64,000 nucleotides of DNA. Source: Bedellia somnulentella (Eukaryota; Arthropoda; Insecta; Lepidoptera; Bedelliidae). Below the pieces are notes generated by a model. It saw only the letters and a list, made by a program, of their open reading frames with translations, was not told the origin of the DNA and ran no database searches. The number at the start of each line of letters is the position of its first letter. Positions within the stretch are counted from its first letter, which is position 1. The stretch lies in the NCBI GenBank assembly GCA_963576735.1, contig OY755198.1:310001-374000 (forward strand), in the 5' to 3' direction. The position numbers and the translations under genes are program-made. Positions 12,774-25,400 of the stretch are shown piece after piece.

Positions 12774-15700
12774 CTGTGTACAATGTATACTAACATTATA
12801 ACGTTTCAACCGTGTTTGTGTGTTTCATTGGTGATAGCTATCGATAGATATATGAACGCTCTGTTTCTTCAGTGTTCTATGATCTTTTACAGGACACAAG
12901 ATTCTGTACACGTACAACATCATTCATTATTATTATTTTCCTATGTAACTTAAGTTTACTTTTTTAATGTGATTGTCAAGTGTTTCTAAATGTATGTGTT
13001 TGTAATTTTGTATGTAGCAATGAATAAACGTTTTCATTCTTTATTTCATTAAGTGACCCTCATTTGTTTTTATTGTATTTATTGTATTAGGATGGGTGTT
13101 GCATTTCTAGTGATTTTGAGCATATTTCAAGAAATTCATGTAGAAATGTTATAATTAAAACAGCTGATTCTTTTTTCTCTTTTTCTCCTTGCCATTACCA
13201 GATAGGCTAATGCATAAGCCATGCAGCCAAGTTTTCGATGTAAATGAAGCCTATGATTCTTCTAAGAATATATTTTGTTATAGAATAAATACTAAAAGTT
13301 CAATAGTTCCACAAAAGTTGTGAAATTTGCATGGTTTATTAATTTTATTATTCAGGGCACACCAATAATACATATAACAACGTAATTCAACGCAATTTTT
13401 GTATTGTTTACGAAGCTGAAAACTGATGTTTATACGTCCACAAATATAAAAAAAAAATAGTTTGTTTTGAAGATTAAATTTTCATACAGTTTACTACAAT
13501 CTACAATATCCTTTGTGCACGTACAGAAAGTTGGCATTAAAGAGTGAAACCGTTGTACAATACATGAAAAAAAAAGTTTTTGCGGTCAAATACGGCGGTA
13601 AAAACTGAAAGAAAATAAATAGCGGAATGAAATACATGGAAAACTATTAATTTGTTTCAGTTTAATTTAAATGCGGCATATCTTGAGGTTTTAGTAAATA
13701 CAACACCCCTACCACCCTGAAAATAAACATTATGCTATTTATTTGTATAGAATTATTGCATTATCAGCGCGATATCTATTAAGGTTAATCAGGACCAAGA
13801 ACAAAGAGAACTGTTAGTGGACATATAATAACGGTCTCTTTTGATTGACTGAATGTTTTGGATACGTGTACATTCATAAGTCAATTGGTTAGCGTCGGCT
13901 TAGAACAGCACTAACACACTTTTGAGTGATCGTTGGTTCATGTGGTGTGTAGAGACAAATCAGCAATCATCCTTTATTTCACACCTTCTTTTCACCATTT
14001 TTCTACCAAAGATGAAAAGATGCCAACGAATTTCTAGTTCTGAAGCTTACCCTTTTTGGGTTTAATATCGGCGAGTATAGTAGGTTTATTAGTTACCATT
14101 ATTGTCAAAGTAAAAGGAGCTCAAGCACAGTAATCCTATGCCGTACAAAATGAATATACTTTCCGGTAACTAACTAATGGACGTATTGGTATCAGCTAAA
14201 AATCAAAACAGCTAAGAAAAGTTGCATGGAAACTTAACACTATTACAATATTTTCTAATTCGATATAAACTTACAACAGAGTTTTGATGTCTCTTGATTG
14301 GTTTTTTGTATTATATGTAAAAGTGGCTGGCTGAAAATGTAAATCGAACAAATAAAAACAAGAGAAAAAAAAAAGAGCGCGTCCTTTAAATTTTCACCAT
14401 TTGCAAAACTTTGAAAATTCGTAACTTAATAAACGAAAATATTAACTTCAGAAAGCATAAAAACAGTTGCAAATGACATTGATACAGACCTTTCAGCCTA
14501 ATTAAAGTAGTGGGGTAAGTATTTTTCATCAAATCGAGATTTTTTTATTCAAGTAGGAATATTTCATCGCGAAATCTGTCGGTAAGTTGATTAGTAGTTC
14601 AAAAAAAAGGAGCTTGCATGAACATAAAACTCCAGCATTAACATTTATGCATGTTTCACATCACATACTGTCTCGGATGTACAGTGAGAGCCTCCGTGGT
14701 TTAACGGTTTCTACGTAAGGTTGGATTCAGTCTATTTATTCAACCATATTACACCCCCCTCTTGCCTCAAATGGCTGAGGAGTTCGTTCAAAATCTCTGG
14801 CTACCACTTGTAGCGATAACAGCCATCAGTGTATGTCTTACTTCCTACATATTCTATAAACTCAATCGTTGACGCCGAATATCTCCGAAAGAGTTGGCAG
14901 GGCTACTCATACTTCTAAACATCACGTGACATTGTTTTCACTTGGTGTTCAGAGTTCCCACGTTTTGCTTGGACGTTGTACTCGCGTGATAGGGGGCAGG
15001 CTGTAGTCACTCATCAATTCCGTGATATCATATTATTGTGAGACTGTGAGTTGCATCCGACTGTTGCGGATTCTGGCAAAATGCAAATCTAATGTAATAA
15101 AATCCTATTAAATTATTTAGGTTAGAAAATGGCCAAGACTGTTCGAATTGGAAAGAGGTTCTGCGAGCCCTTTTGTTTCTGACGAGGAACAACAGGACAT
15201 AAGTATGAAAATGGTTTAGTATCGAAAAATACATACTCACGACTATAAATGCCAAAATGGGGTAGTCAGAGGTTTAGATTCAGAAAATTCATTAACCACT
15301 TTTGTATGGATTGTAAAATAATGAAAGATTTGGTTATTGTTATTGTAAGCTGCCACTACACAGCCCTTTCTTCAATAACTGGCTTTTCGTATGCTCACGG
15401 GTATAAATCTCATTAAGGGATAGGTAGGAAGGGTGAAATAAAGGTTGCAAACAATTTATCGAAATGCTGTTTATTCTCGATCTTCTTTGTCTTGCCGTTC
15501 AAAACTATCGTACACAAACATTCATAATACATTTGATGTCATTCTCTTACAATATTAGCTCTACCATTTACACCCCCAGAAATGCCCTCGGGGGATTAAA
15601 ATAAAATATATTTGCCTAAAAACTAACAATTTGTCATTTTAGACTCGCGGTCTAAAAGTAAAATTTATTTAGCGCTTAATTAATTTGTAAATTCTTTGTA

Positions 15701-15833
15701 AAGTGATAAAATTTATAAAATCCTTAAGTTGCCCCCGAGGTTAATTTGGGGGTGTGGCCGTAGTACCAGATTCTTTTTTTTTATTATCAATACTTATTAT
15801 AATTCTCATACACAATGTTGCTGACTATTTGGG

Positions 15834-16033
15834 NNNNNNNNNNNNNNNNNNNNNNNNNNNNNNNNNNNNNNNNNNNNNNNNNNNNNNNNNNNNNNNNNNN
15901 NNNNNNNNNNNNNNNNNNNNNNNNNNNNNNNNNNNNNNNNNNNNNNNNNNNNNNNNNNNNNNNNNNNNNNNNNNNNNNNNNNNNNNNNNNNNNNNNNNNN
16001 NNNNNNNNNNNNNNNNNNNNNNNNNNNNNNNNN
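15834..16033. other. Assembly gap (200 N)
   Basis: A run of exactly 200 N, a typical placeholder length. The sequence right of the gap (16034 onward) restarts at the position already read at 15259, so 15259-15833 and 16034-16608 are the same part of the unit. Either two overlapping contigs were not merged, or one or more whole units are missing. Confidence 0.98.
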
Positions 16034-17105
16034 GGGGTAGTCAGAGGTTTAGATTCAGAAAATTCATTAACCACTTTTGTATGGATTGTAAAATAATGAA
16101 AGATTTGGTTATTGTTATTGTAAGCTGCCACTACACAGCCCTTTCTTCAATAACTGGCTTTTCGTATGCTCACGGGTATAAATCTCATTAAGGGATAGGT
16201 AGGAAGGGTGAAATAAAGGTTGCAAACAATTTATCGAAATGCTGTTTATTCTCGATCTTCTTTGTCTTGCCGTTCAAAACTATCGTACACAAACATTCAT
16301 AATACATTTGATGTCATTCTCTTACAATATTAGCTCTACCATTTACACCCCCAGAAATGCCCTCGGGGGATTAAAATAAAATATATTTGCCTAAAAACTA
16401 ACAATTTGTCATTTTAGACTCGCGGTCTAAAAGTAAAATTTATTTAGCGCTTAATTAATTTGTAAATTCTTTGTAAAGTGATAAAATTTATAAAATCCTT
16501 AAGTTGCCCCCGAGGTTAATTTGGGGGTGTGGCCGTAGTACCAGATTCTTTTTTTTTATTATCAATACTTATTATAATTCTCATACACAATGTTGCTGAC
16601 TATTTGGGCGATCATATCTAATATATTTAGTATAGGTTCTCGAATAACAAAACCTCACTTCTATGAAGAGGTAGTTAGTTTCAGAAACAGATTACAGTTG
16701 AAATTATATGGGTTTTATTATAAAAAAATTGATTTATTTATGTCAAGTTTGCAGTGGTTCAATCGTATTGAAATTCTTTAAAAATTAATATAGTTTGTAA
16801 AATATCATATGTCATTTTGTCTTCTTAGTGTTTCTTGTGGTAAAGATTTCAAATTGATTCAGACACGAGCGCTCAAATAGACAACACCTCCACAAAATAC
16901 TCTTAGTCAATAATTGTTTCATTCTGATATTATATTACTTATTAATTACATTGCAAACACTTACGCTCCTCTATCACACTCGCAGATCACATAAAAAATG
17001 GTCAGAAACAGTCTTATCTGCATTTTACTCGCCCCGCTTCGAATGTTAGCAAAATAATTGCATACAAATCGTAAGAGTCAAAGATGAGATAAAGATTTCT
17101 AGCCA

Positions 17106-17111
17106 TTTATT
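17106..17111 (-). promoter_or_regulatory. Candidate polyadenylation signal AATAAA
   Basis: On the minus strand AATAAA lies about 112 nt past the TAG stop at 17223, in the context CACATAATAAATGG. The same hexamer occurs at the equivalent place in every unit (2816-2821 in unit 1), so each terminal exon copy could end its own transcript. Confidence 0.5.
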
Positions 17112-17222
17112 ATGTGTTCTGCGATCACACTACACATATATTCCTTTAAAAGCCACTTTTTTTTGTGAGATCATTTTTTTTGTCGTTTTTTGATATTTTA
17201 GTGTTTGCAGTCGCGCGGTCCC

Positions 17223-17303
17223 CTACAGCACGTGCGACGTCGGGCAGTGCTGCTCCTGGATGGTCGGCAGCAGCGACGTGAGCCGGTCGGTGGGACGCAG
17301 CAC
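17223..17303 (-). CDS. CycG: Cyclin G-like exon 8 (terminal, amplified)
   Basis: 81 nt, acceptor GTGTGCAG; reads VLRPTDRLTSLLPTIQEQ then HCPTSHVL and TAG. The LRPTDRL..LLPTI ending resembles the C-terminus of insect cyclin G. Three further intact copies occur at one per array unit (2932, 7538, 11993). 3' UTR sequence follows toward lower coordinates. Confidence 0.78.
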   Translation of the reverse strand: MLRPTDRLTSLLPTIQEQHCPTSHVL

Positions 17304-19460
17304 CTGCACACCACATACTGTCAGTACTAATGTACGCGCGGACTTCACACCATAGTGTATATAGCAAACATTATTCTTTTATTCTAACCCTTTAGGAAAG
17401 TGTTTCGTCCCGCTTTAAATTGAAATAAAATAAACATGCCAGTTTCATACTACTAAGTTCGAAATTGAAGAAAAGTACATATAAACTCAGAACCCCAATT
17501 TCACCCCTTTATGGGATGATTTCCTGCTCTTATATATCACTAGCTTTCCGCCCACGGCTTTGCTCGCGTGGAATTCAGTTATATTTCGGTTTAAAGCACA
17601 ACTATAAGAAAACTTCTCATTCCCACGATTTCCCACAGGAATATCATTTTTTTCGGGATAAAAAGTACCCTATTATTTAATTTACACTTTTGACTATACG
17701 TCTGCAAAATTTCAAAGCAATCGGTTAATTAGTTACGGCGTGAAAGCGGAACAAACAAACCAACTCACTTTCCGATTTGTAATACAAGTAAGGATAAAAG
17801 CAACCCCTTTTCTGAATTTCGAGTTGTTATAGAAATAAGTGTAACAGTCAGTAAAAGACATAGTAAATGATATGACAATAGCAGACCTTAGCAGTCCGGT
17901 CGCTGAGCGGCCACCGCCCGCGCGCCCCCCGCCCGCCTCGCTCGTAGCGCGCCGCCGCCGCGCCCACCGCCACCGCGGCGACGTGCTGGGATTGTATGGA
18001 GATCTGTGTACAATGTATACTAACATTATAACGTTTCAACCGTGTTTGTGTGTTTCATTGGTGATAGCTATCGATAGATATATGAACGCTCTGTTTCTTC
18101 AGTGTTCTATGATCTTTTACAGGACACAAGATTCTGTACACGTACAACATCATTCATTATTATTATTTTCCTATGTAACTTAAGTTTACTTTTTTAATGT
18201 GATTGTCAAGTGTTTCTAAATGTATGTGTTTGTAATTTTGTATGTAGCAATGAATGATGGTTTGCAATTACCACCTGCTTGGAACCCAATCATCAACACC
18301 ACCAAGCAAGGGAATAACACTAGCAAGACTCCAGATAACATTAGCTCTTTTTGTAGTTAGCAAAATATGAAACTCAAATGCAACTTAAATTTTGTGAAGG
18401 TAGTTAGTATTAATAATTTTATAGTACTGTATAATGACAAATAACACCTCAGTCTTCTCGTGACCATGATAACTGAAAAGTTTTCGAGACGTCGGGCTTT
18501 AAAAAACCATGTAATTACACGCGATTAAAATATCCGCAAGTCAAAAGTTGTTTTAATTTTGAGTATATTTTAGGGAATTCATGAATAAATGTAATAATTA
18601 AAACAGCTGATTCATTTTTTGATGAGTATTTCTTAGTCTTGGATGTTATTATATAATATATATTATATATCGTTGAGTTCTACTTAGTTTGGAACTAACT
18701 CGATCTGTGTATGATACTTTCGTATATTTATTTTACATACATACACTCACAATTATAAATCCCAAAAAGAGATAACTGTGGCTTAAAAATTACAACTTTC
18801 CTGGACACTTTTAAAAGTTGAACGGATTTCGAATATCACAATTTGTAAGACAGTGTATGTAAATCTATTGCAATGTCTGACAATATAAATGGTAATGTAT
18901 GACATATTCAACTTACATGACAAACAGATTGCAAATGCGCCCCCAGTTCATACAAAGCATGAGCATCCATCTCGTCCAGTTCCAATCGTTCCAGTCGTCC
19001 CGCTAACATTACAAATGCTAATGCGCTGGCTCGGACATTTGAACACGAGTACTCACAGGCTGCCATTTCCAGGAGGTTTATTAGTTCACTTTCCTGGAAT
19101 GATAAGAGGGGTTTGTTAGTAAATAAAAATTAACATAATACAAAACAATTTTACTTTCTACATTTATAAATATTAAAAACTTGTTATAATCGTTGTCATT
19201 TTATTTAGAGCGTAATATTTAGCGTAATACAATTGTTTTTGAAAATATTTTGAATTTGATATTTAACCTCAGATATAGTAGGATGCAAAATATGTTATTC
19301 CTTAGTTAATTTGTTGTATAAATTTAATTTTTGTTGTTTAATCTATACTTATAATAAATCTGTAGAGAGGTCAATTCTGTACATGAAATATATTTTCAAA
19401 ATAACTAACAGGTGGTGATTAGGGATCGATACTGAAGCCAAAAATGCAATCAGTAAAATT

Positions 19461-19494
<34 letters not shown>

Positions 19495-22400
19495 GGTTTG
19501 TATGTTCCTTATGGAAACAAAAACTACTCGACGGATTTTAACGAAACTTGGTACAATTATTCTTCATACTCCTGCGCAGGTTTTTGTATACTTTTCAGCA
19601 GAGAAGTAAAGGGGAATTTTGGGAAATTTTGGGAAAACGGGAGAAGTTACTCCATTTTTTAAGCTTCCGTCGCGTGTGCAGCCTTAATGGTTAAACTTAC
19701 ATAGAAATCATGTATGACGGAAATATTCTTCATAAAATTATCTAAAAAAAAATCCTCAACAGTTCATGTCTATCTTTTACGGTTGACTCACAATAACACG
19801 TGTAATTCCTGATAGCTTAGCAGTTCGGAACATTCTGTAAATATTTGTTTACTCTTACGTTTGTAAACCTCTCACTCATCCCAAATTTAAAAAAGGTAAC
19901 ATTATTACCTATTCAATAAAAAAAGAACCATAGAAATCGGTAGACAAACACCGAAATTATACATATAATAAGCCATCGCGCCCGAGATCGAAACCAAATC
20001 TTTACTAATTTACATATAACATACTAGATGGCGCCAGTAGTTGCATCCTACATAACGTAAAGATTAATTTTTTAGATTGTTATTAATACTTCATGGCGTT
20101 TTATTCCAAAATTTGCTATTAAAATACTGAACCGTTCATTAAAGCGCATTCAAAATCACCAAACTACACTGTTAAGGGAGTGCTATAAATTTAATAAATT
20201 GAAAACATTACGCTGAATTTCACAATGCTTGAGCAGTGACTGAAGAAAGAAACCTCAGATATTTAAAAAAACAACGCTACCCGTGCGAAGCTGGGACGAT
20301 CCACTAGTACGAAAATAAAACCTAAGTTTAATTGCTAAGATAATCTACAAAAACGTACAATTATTATACTATTCCATATTTTTATTTACAACTATGTTAT
20401 TTTTATTTAATTTTTGCAATTTATTTAATGGTAACCTTATTTTAACATCCAAGTTAGTCAATTAACTAATATTAAAATCCAAGACATTTAATATATACAT
20501 AATCATAATAATTACCATTTCAGGTGTAATAATGGAGGGGCAATACATCTGATAGAGCGGTAGGAAGCATCGCAGCCAGTGCAGAGCGTTCAGAGATACC
20601 GGACCATCCGCTAAGGAGAGCTGGAAAATAAAATATGGGTATTTTAACTATTATTCAGATCTATTTTATTATAAATATTTATTTGACAAGACAAGCTGCT
20701 GTGTAGTGTCGGTTTAGAATAGCACTACCCCAATTCTTCCGGTGGGTGTACGTAAGAGGCGACTAACGGTATTGGGGCTTTTAAGGGATTTTTGGGCGAT
20801 GCGGTTAGAGACCCATCACCAACAACCTTTATTTTACCATCTTTTCCCCACTTAACTTTCCAAAAGTGGCTGCAGAATTTCTGATTCCTTAGATCTGGCT
20901 ACCCCATCTAGGGATTTATAGCCGTGAGTATATGTATCTATGTATGTATGTACAAAGATAGCTGTGTAGTGTCAGCTTAGAGTAGCGAAACCCCATTCCT
21001 TGCCGTGGTGTCATTAAGAAGCAACAAATGGTGTTAGGGCTGTTAAAATTATTTGTGGTTGGCTGGAGACCTATCACAAACCTGTGGAAACAGCAAAGAT
21101 ATACTGGCCAGTACACCCTGCTGTGTACCAACTTATAATTTGTATCTATGCTTAACTCGAAAAACATATTCATACCGCGATGTAGGATATGAGTGAGACG
21201 CTGCTATGTGCGAGTGAGTCCGCAGTAGTGTGCGCTCTAACGTACTCCCACAAACCTTTTCCCTATTCTACTTCCAAAAGTAGCTACGAAAATTTCTAAT
21301 TCTAAAGCTTTCGATACGTCTTTTGGGCTTAATAGCCGTTAGTATATACATACATACATATACTCACGGCTATAAATCCCTAAAAGGGGTAGCCAGAGCT
21401 GAGAAATTAGAAATTTCTCACCCACTTTTGGAAGTTGAGTGGGGTTGTTGGTGATGGGTCTCCAACCGCATCGCCCAAAAATCCCTTAAAAAGCCCCAAT
21501 ACCGTTAGTCGCCTCTTACGTACACCCACCGGAAGAAATGGGATAGTGCTATTCTACGCCGACACTACACAGCTAGTATATATGTATGTAATGTTAAGAC
21601 AAAGTTGGGTCAGATAATATCTATACTCTATATCTACACCAAAGAGAAAATTTTAGTTTGTCTGTTATTAATAAGCTTCGATGTCACTCAAAAGATTTTA
21701 AAATTGTTTCATCGTTATTAGTCTTCAGAAAAAACATATAAACATATATATACTCACAGCTACAAATCCATAGAGTGTTAGCCAGAGCTTCTAAATAAGA
21801 AATTCTTTAGCCTTTCCTGCCCGGCTAGTACGAGCGCTAGTATATCGACACGATATACGCCCGATTTCTGAATTGAGTATTCCTGATGAGAACAACTTAA
21901 GTATCGTTCTGTCGCATTGAAATCTTAACAACCGAATGAGACAAAACGATACTTAAGTTGTTCTCAGCTTGAATACTCAATTCAGAAATCGGGCGATAGT
22001 ATATAATTTATTTGTCAACCATTCTACTCATGTTTCTTGTAAATAAATGCATTTTATTCAATTTTTATTTTTTAAGGGTTAGAATGAGATGGCAGTATAC
22101 AACTAAGTAAGTGCGTAAGAGATGGCTGCTTTATCCCACGCGATAACTAGTTTAAACACCGCTCGTACTAGCCGGGCTGGAAGTTGTGTGAGGACAAGAT
22201 ATCCTTCAGAATTAATATATACATACATACATATGCTCACGGCTATATTTCCCTAGAAGGGGTAGCCAGAGCTAAGGAATTATAAATTCCTCAGCCACTT
22301 TTGGAAGTTGAGTGGGGAAAAGATGGTAAAAATAAAGGTTTTTGATGATGGGTCTCCAACCGCATCGCCCAAAAATCCAATAAAAAGCCCCAATACCCTT

Positions 22401-25400
22401 AGTCGCCTCTTACGACACCCGTGGGTAGAAAGGGGTAGCGACATTCTAAGCCGGCACTACACGGCTAATTAATATATAGGGTATACATATACCATAACGC
22501 TAGATTTCAGAAGGGGTGGGCGGCGATTTAAGAATCCTTGGATATGTGACAAATTACATCACTCATTCGGAATTGGCGTGATCAACTAGTACATTCATAT
22601 AAAAAATAAATATTTAATGTATAATAACTCACCTTGTTAACCACAACGCCAGACATTCTCTCCACGTCTCTTGCGGTACAACGGGTTTGGGAGATCTTAA
22701 CTGCAAACAATTAATAAACATGTCAAAACCATATGTATGAAATATTCAAATGCTTTTGAAAGTATTGCTATTGCTGTGTAGTGTCGGCTTAGAATAACAC
22801 TACTCCATTGCTTCCGGTGGTTCCGAAGAGGCGACTAACGGTATTGGGGCTTTTAAGGGATTTTTGGGCGATGCGGTTGGAGACCCATCAGCAACAACCT
22901 TTATTTCACCATCTTGTCCCCACTCAACTTTCCAAAAGTTACTGAGGAATTTCTATTTTCTTTAGCTCTGGCTACCCCTTCTAGGGATTTATAGCCGTAA
23001 GTATATGTATGTATGTATGTGTTTTGGTATTAAAAACTTTGTCATGAAGATTTAAATGAATTATTTTGGTGTTTTTGAAATTAAAGTTTTTTTAATATTC
23101 ATTAGAAATCTAACTTCCTAACACTAAATACTAAGAGAGAATAGGAAAGTGAGAAAGGTTGAATGGAATATATATTCATGGTTTGTATTAGTATATATAA
23201 GAGTGTATGAGTGTACATGAGAGTGTATAAGAATGTAACAGAGTGTATGAGCATGTATGAAAACCCAACTTACTCAAATCATTAGTAGAAACTCGCCTCT
23301 CTTCTTTGGAATGCTCAGCCTGATAGTTCAGAAGGGCAAGCACGAGCGCTATTTTATCGACACGATAACGGTTAAAATGAGATGGCAGTATACGATACTA
23401 AGTAAGTGCGTAAGAGATGGCTGTTTTATCCCACGCGATAACTAGTTTAAACACGGCTCGTGCTTGCCCTTCTGAGCTATGTTCATATATGCGATGGTTG
23501 AACATGGCTTGTATGCGTGTGTAAGAGTATTTATGAAATATAAACACTTGGTATGTGTGAGAATGCGATGAATGAGAGAGTTTCTCAGAGAGTAAGTACA
23601 AAAGTGCGAACACTTGTTGTGTAACAGTGTAAGATATTGCATTAGATATATTTTCATGGTTTGTATGCAAGTATATGAGTATGTATGAGATTAAAATAAG
23701 TACGTATGGGAGTGCGTGTGTATATATGAGTGTGTATGCACACGTATGAGAGAATTACTTACTCGAATCATCAGTAGAAATTCGTCATTCGTCCTTAGAA
23801 TGTTCCGCTTGGTAGTCCAGAGCTATGTTCATACATGCGATGGTCAGACATGGGATGTATGAGTGTTTTAGACATTGGATTAGATATTTTTATGGCTTGT
23901 ATGTGTGTGTATGAGTATGTATGAGAGTGTATGGGTATGTATGAGTGTGTATGACTATGTATTGTTAGTTTGGAGAGCAATAAAAATGCGTGAACACGGT
24001 ACTAGCTATTTAATCCAACTGACTTTGTCATTACAAATATTGTATTACCCACTAAAACATTATAACATCCCTCCCTCATAAGATTAAAACATAAAAGAAC
24101 AATAACTTAACGCTAAACTTTATAATTAACCTTTTTACGCGATCGTAAATCATAGCGCGGGGATCGTTCAGTAGTTACTGGTTCCGACTCTGAACCTATA
24201 AACACCGGCGGTAAAGGGGGTGTGCTAGGACCTCTGGTCTCCATGTCTTCACCTGGTATACAATCCTGCCACTCTTCTGGATGACATTCGGGAATGGAAC
24301 TGCTGCTTAAGGGGATCACTGACTGCCTCACTTCATCTTCATTTGCGATGAGTTGATTGTCCTCGGCTGGGATTTCTAAAGCAACTCTTTCTGTAGACAA
24401 ACACTCAGGGTTTACCACGGACGATGAGGGATGTGTTGGTGTGTTGAACCTAAACGACAACGGCTGCAATGAATCATCTTGTGAAGACATAGCAGAACAT
24501 GGTGACTGATGAGATTGCTTGACTTCTACTTCCACACTCTCCCCTTTTAATTTCCTTATTTGGTTTTTGTGACGTTTGACAATTCTGTTACATTCATCAA
24601 GTAAAACTAGATACGTTGATTTACCGGTTACTTTTTGAATCACTCCTTTATTCCAAAATGGTTTATTGTTCTTATAAACCCTGACATAAACTAATTCATT
24701 AGTACTAAAGTCTATTTTTCTATTGCCTTTATAATATTTAGCCTGTAAGGACTGTTTGTGGTGCACATTAGAAGAGATCGACAAATCGGATGATGGGGGT
24801 GATGTCGGTTTTAACAAATCTAAACGACATCTAAGTTTTCGACCAAAGAGCACTTCAGCAGGAGACTTTTTGGTAGTTGAATGTTCTGAATTGCGGTAAT
24901 AAAATAGAAATTCATTAAGTTTCAAGTCCAAGTTACGGTTATTTGTGACTAAAATACCTTTCAGAGCTTTTTTTACTATCTTTACGTAACTCTCGGCCTG
25001 TCCATTGCTCGCTGGGTGATAAGCTGGAGTTGTTAAGTGAGTTATGCCATTACTTGTGCAAAAAAATTCGAACTCTGTGGAAACAAAAGAAGGGCCGTTG
25101 TCAGAGCAGATGGTATGAAATAACCCAAACCTAGCCATTAACTCACATAAGATTTTTATAATTGTTTTTGAACTATAACCTGTTGTTACGTTGAAAACCT
25201 CAACCCACTTAGAAAATGCATCGACAACAACTAAAAACATTTTATCATTAATTGGGCCCAAAAAATCTAAGTGTACCCTTTGCCACGGTTCGGAGGGGTA
25301 AGGCCAAGGAGTGAGAGGGGCGCGGGCGGGTGCGGGCTGCAGCTGGGCGCACACCGCACAGTCGGCCAGCGCGCGCTCCAGCGCAGTGGACATACCGGGC

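Larger units (their letters stand above)
9073..13527. repeat. Array unit 3
   Basis: 4455 bp, carrying the exon pair 11993-12073 and 12657-12773. It is almost the same as unit 2, with isolated differences such as GTTAG to GATAG near 12843, which unit 4 shares. Confidence 0.9.
1..18254. repeat. Tandem array of ~4.45 kb units
   Basis: The same sequence begins at 1, 4606, 9073 and 13528, giving units of 4605, 4467, 4455 and a last unit interrupted by a gap. Homology stops near 18254, where the shared text ending GTAGCAATGAAT changes to unrelated sequence. Units 2 to 4 are nearly identical by eye; unit 1 is more diverged. Each unit holds the last two coding exons of the minus-strand cyclin G-like gene, plus remnants of interspersed repeats. 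The left end of the array is outside the window. The right edge falls inside the intron upstream of the penultimate exon. Confidence 0.95.
13528..18254. repeat. Array unit 4, gap-containing, last before unique sequence
   Basis: Carries the exon pair closest to the rest of the cyclin G-like gene (17223-17303 and 17887-18003). It is longer than the 4455-bp period by exactly 775 bp: a 200-bp N run plus 575 bp present on both sides of the gap. It breaks off near 18254 before completing the unit. Confidence 0.85.
21741..22212 (-). repeat. SINE-A copy split by a MITE
   Basis: Left part TACTCACAGCTACAAATCC at 21751 to TTCTTTAGCC; right part resumes after 22180 with AAGTTGTGTGAGGACAAGAT. The MITE at 21819-22177 separates them. 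Head of the SINE is missing. Confidence 0.65.

Noticed and set aside
23759..23858. Alternative cassette exon for the cyclin G-like gene
   Set aside because: No splice acceptor, the 5' part of the exon is missing and there is an in-frame stop.
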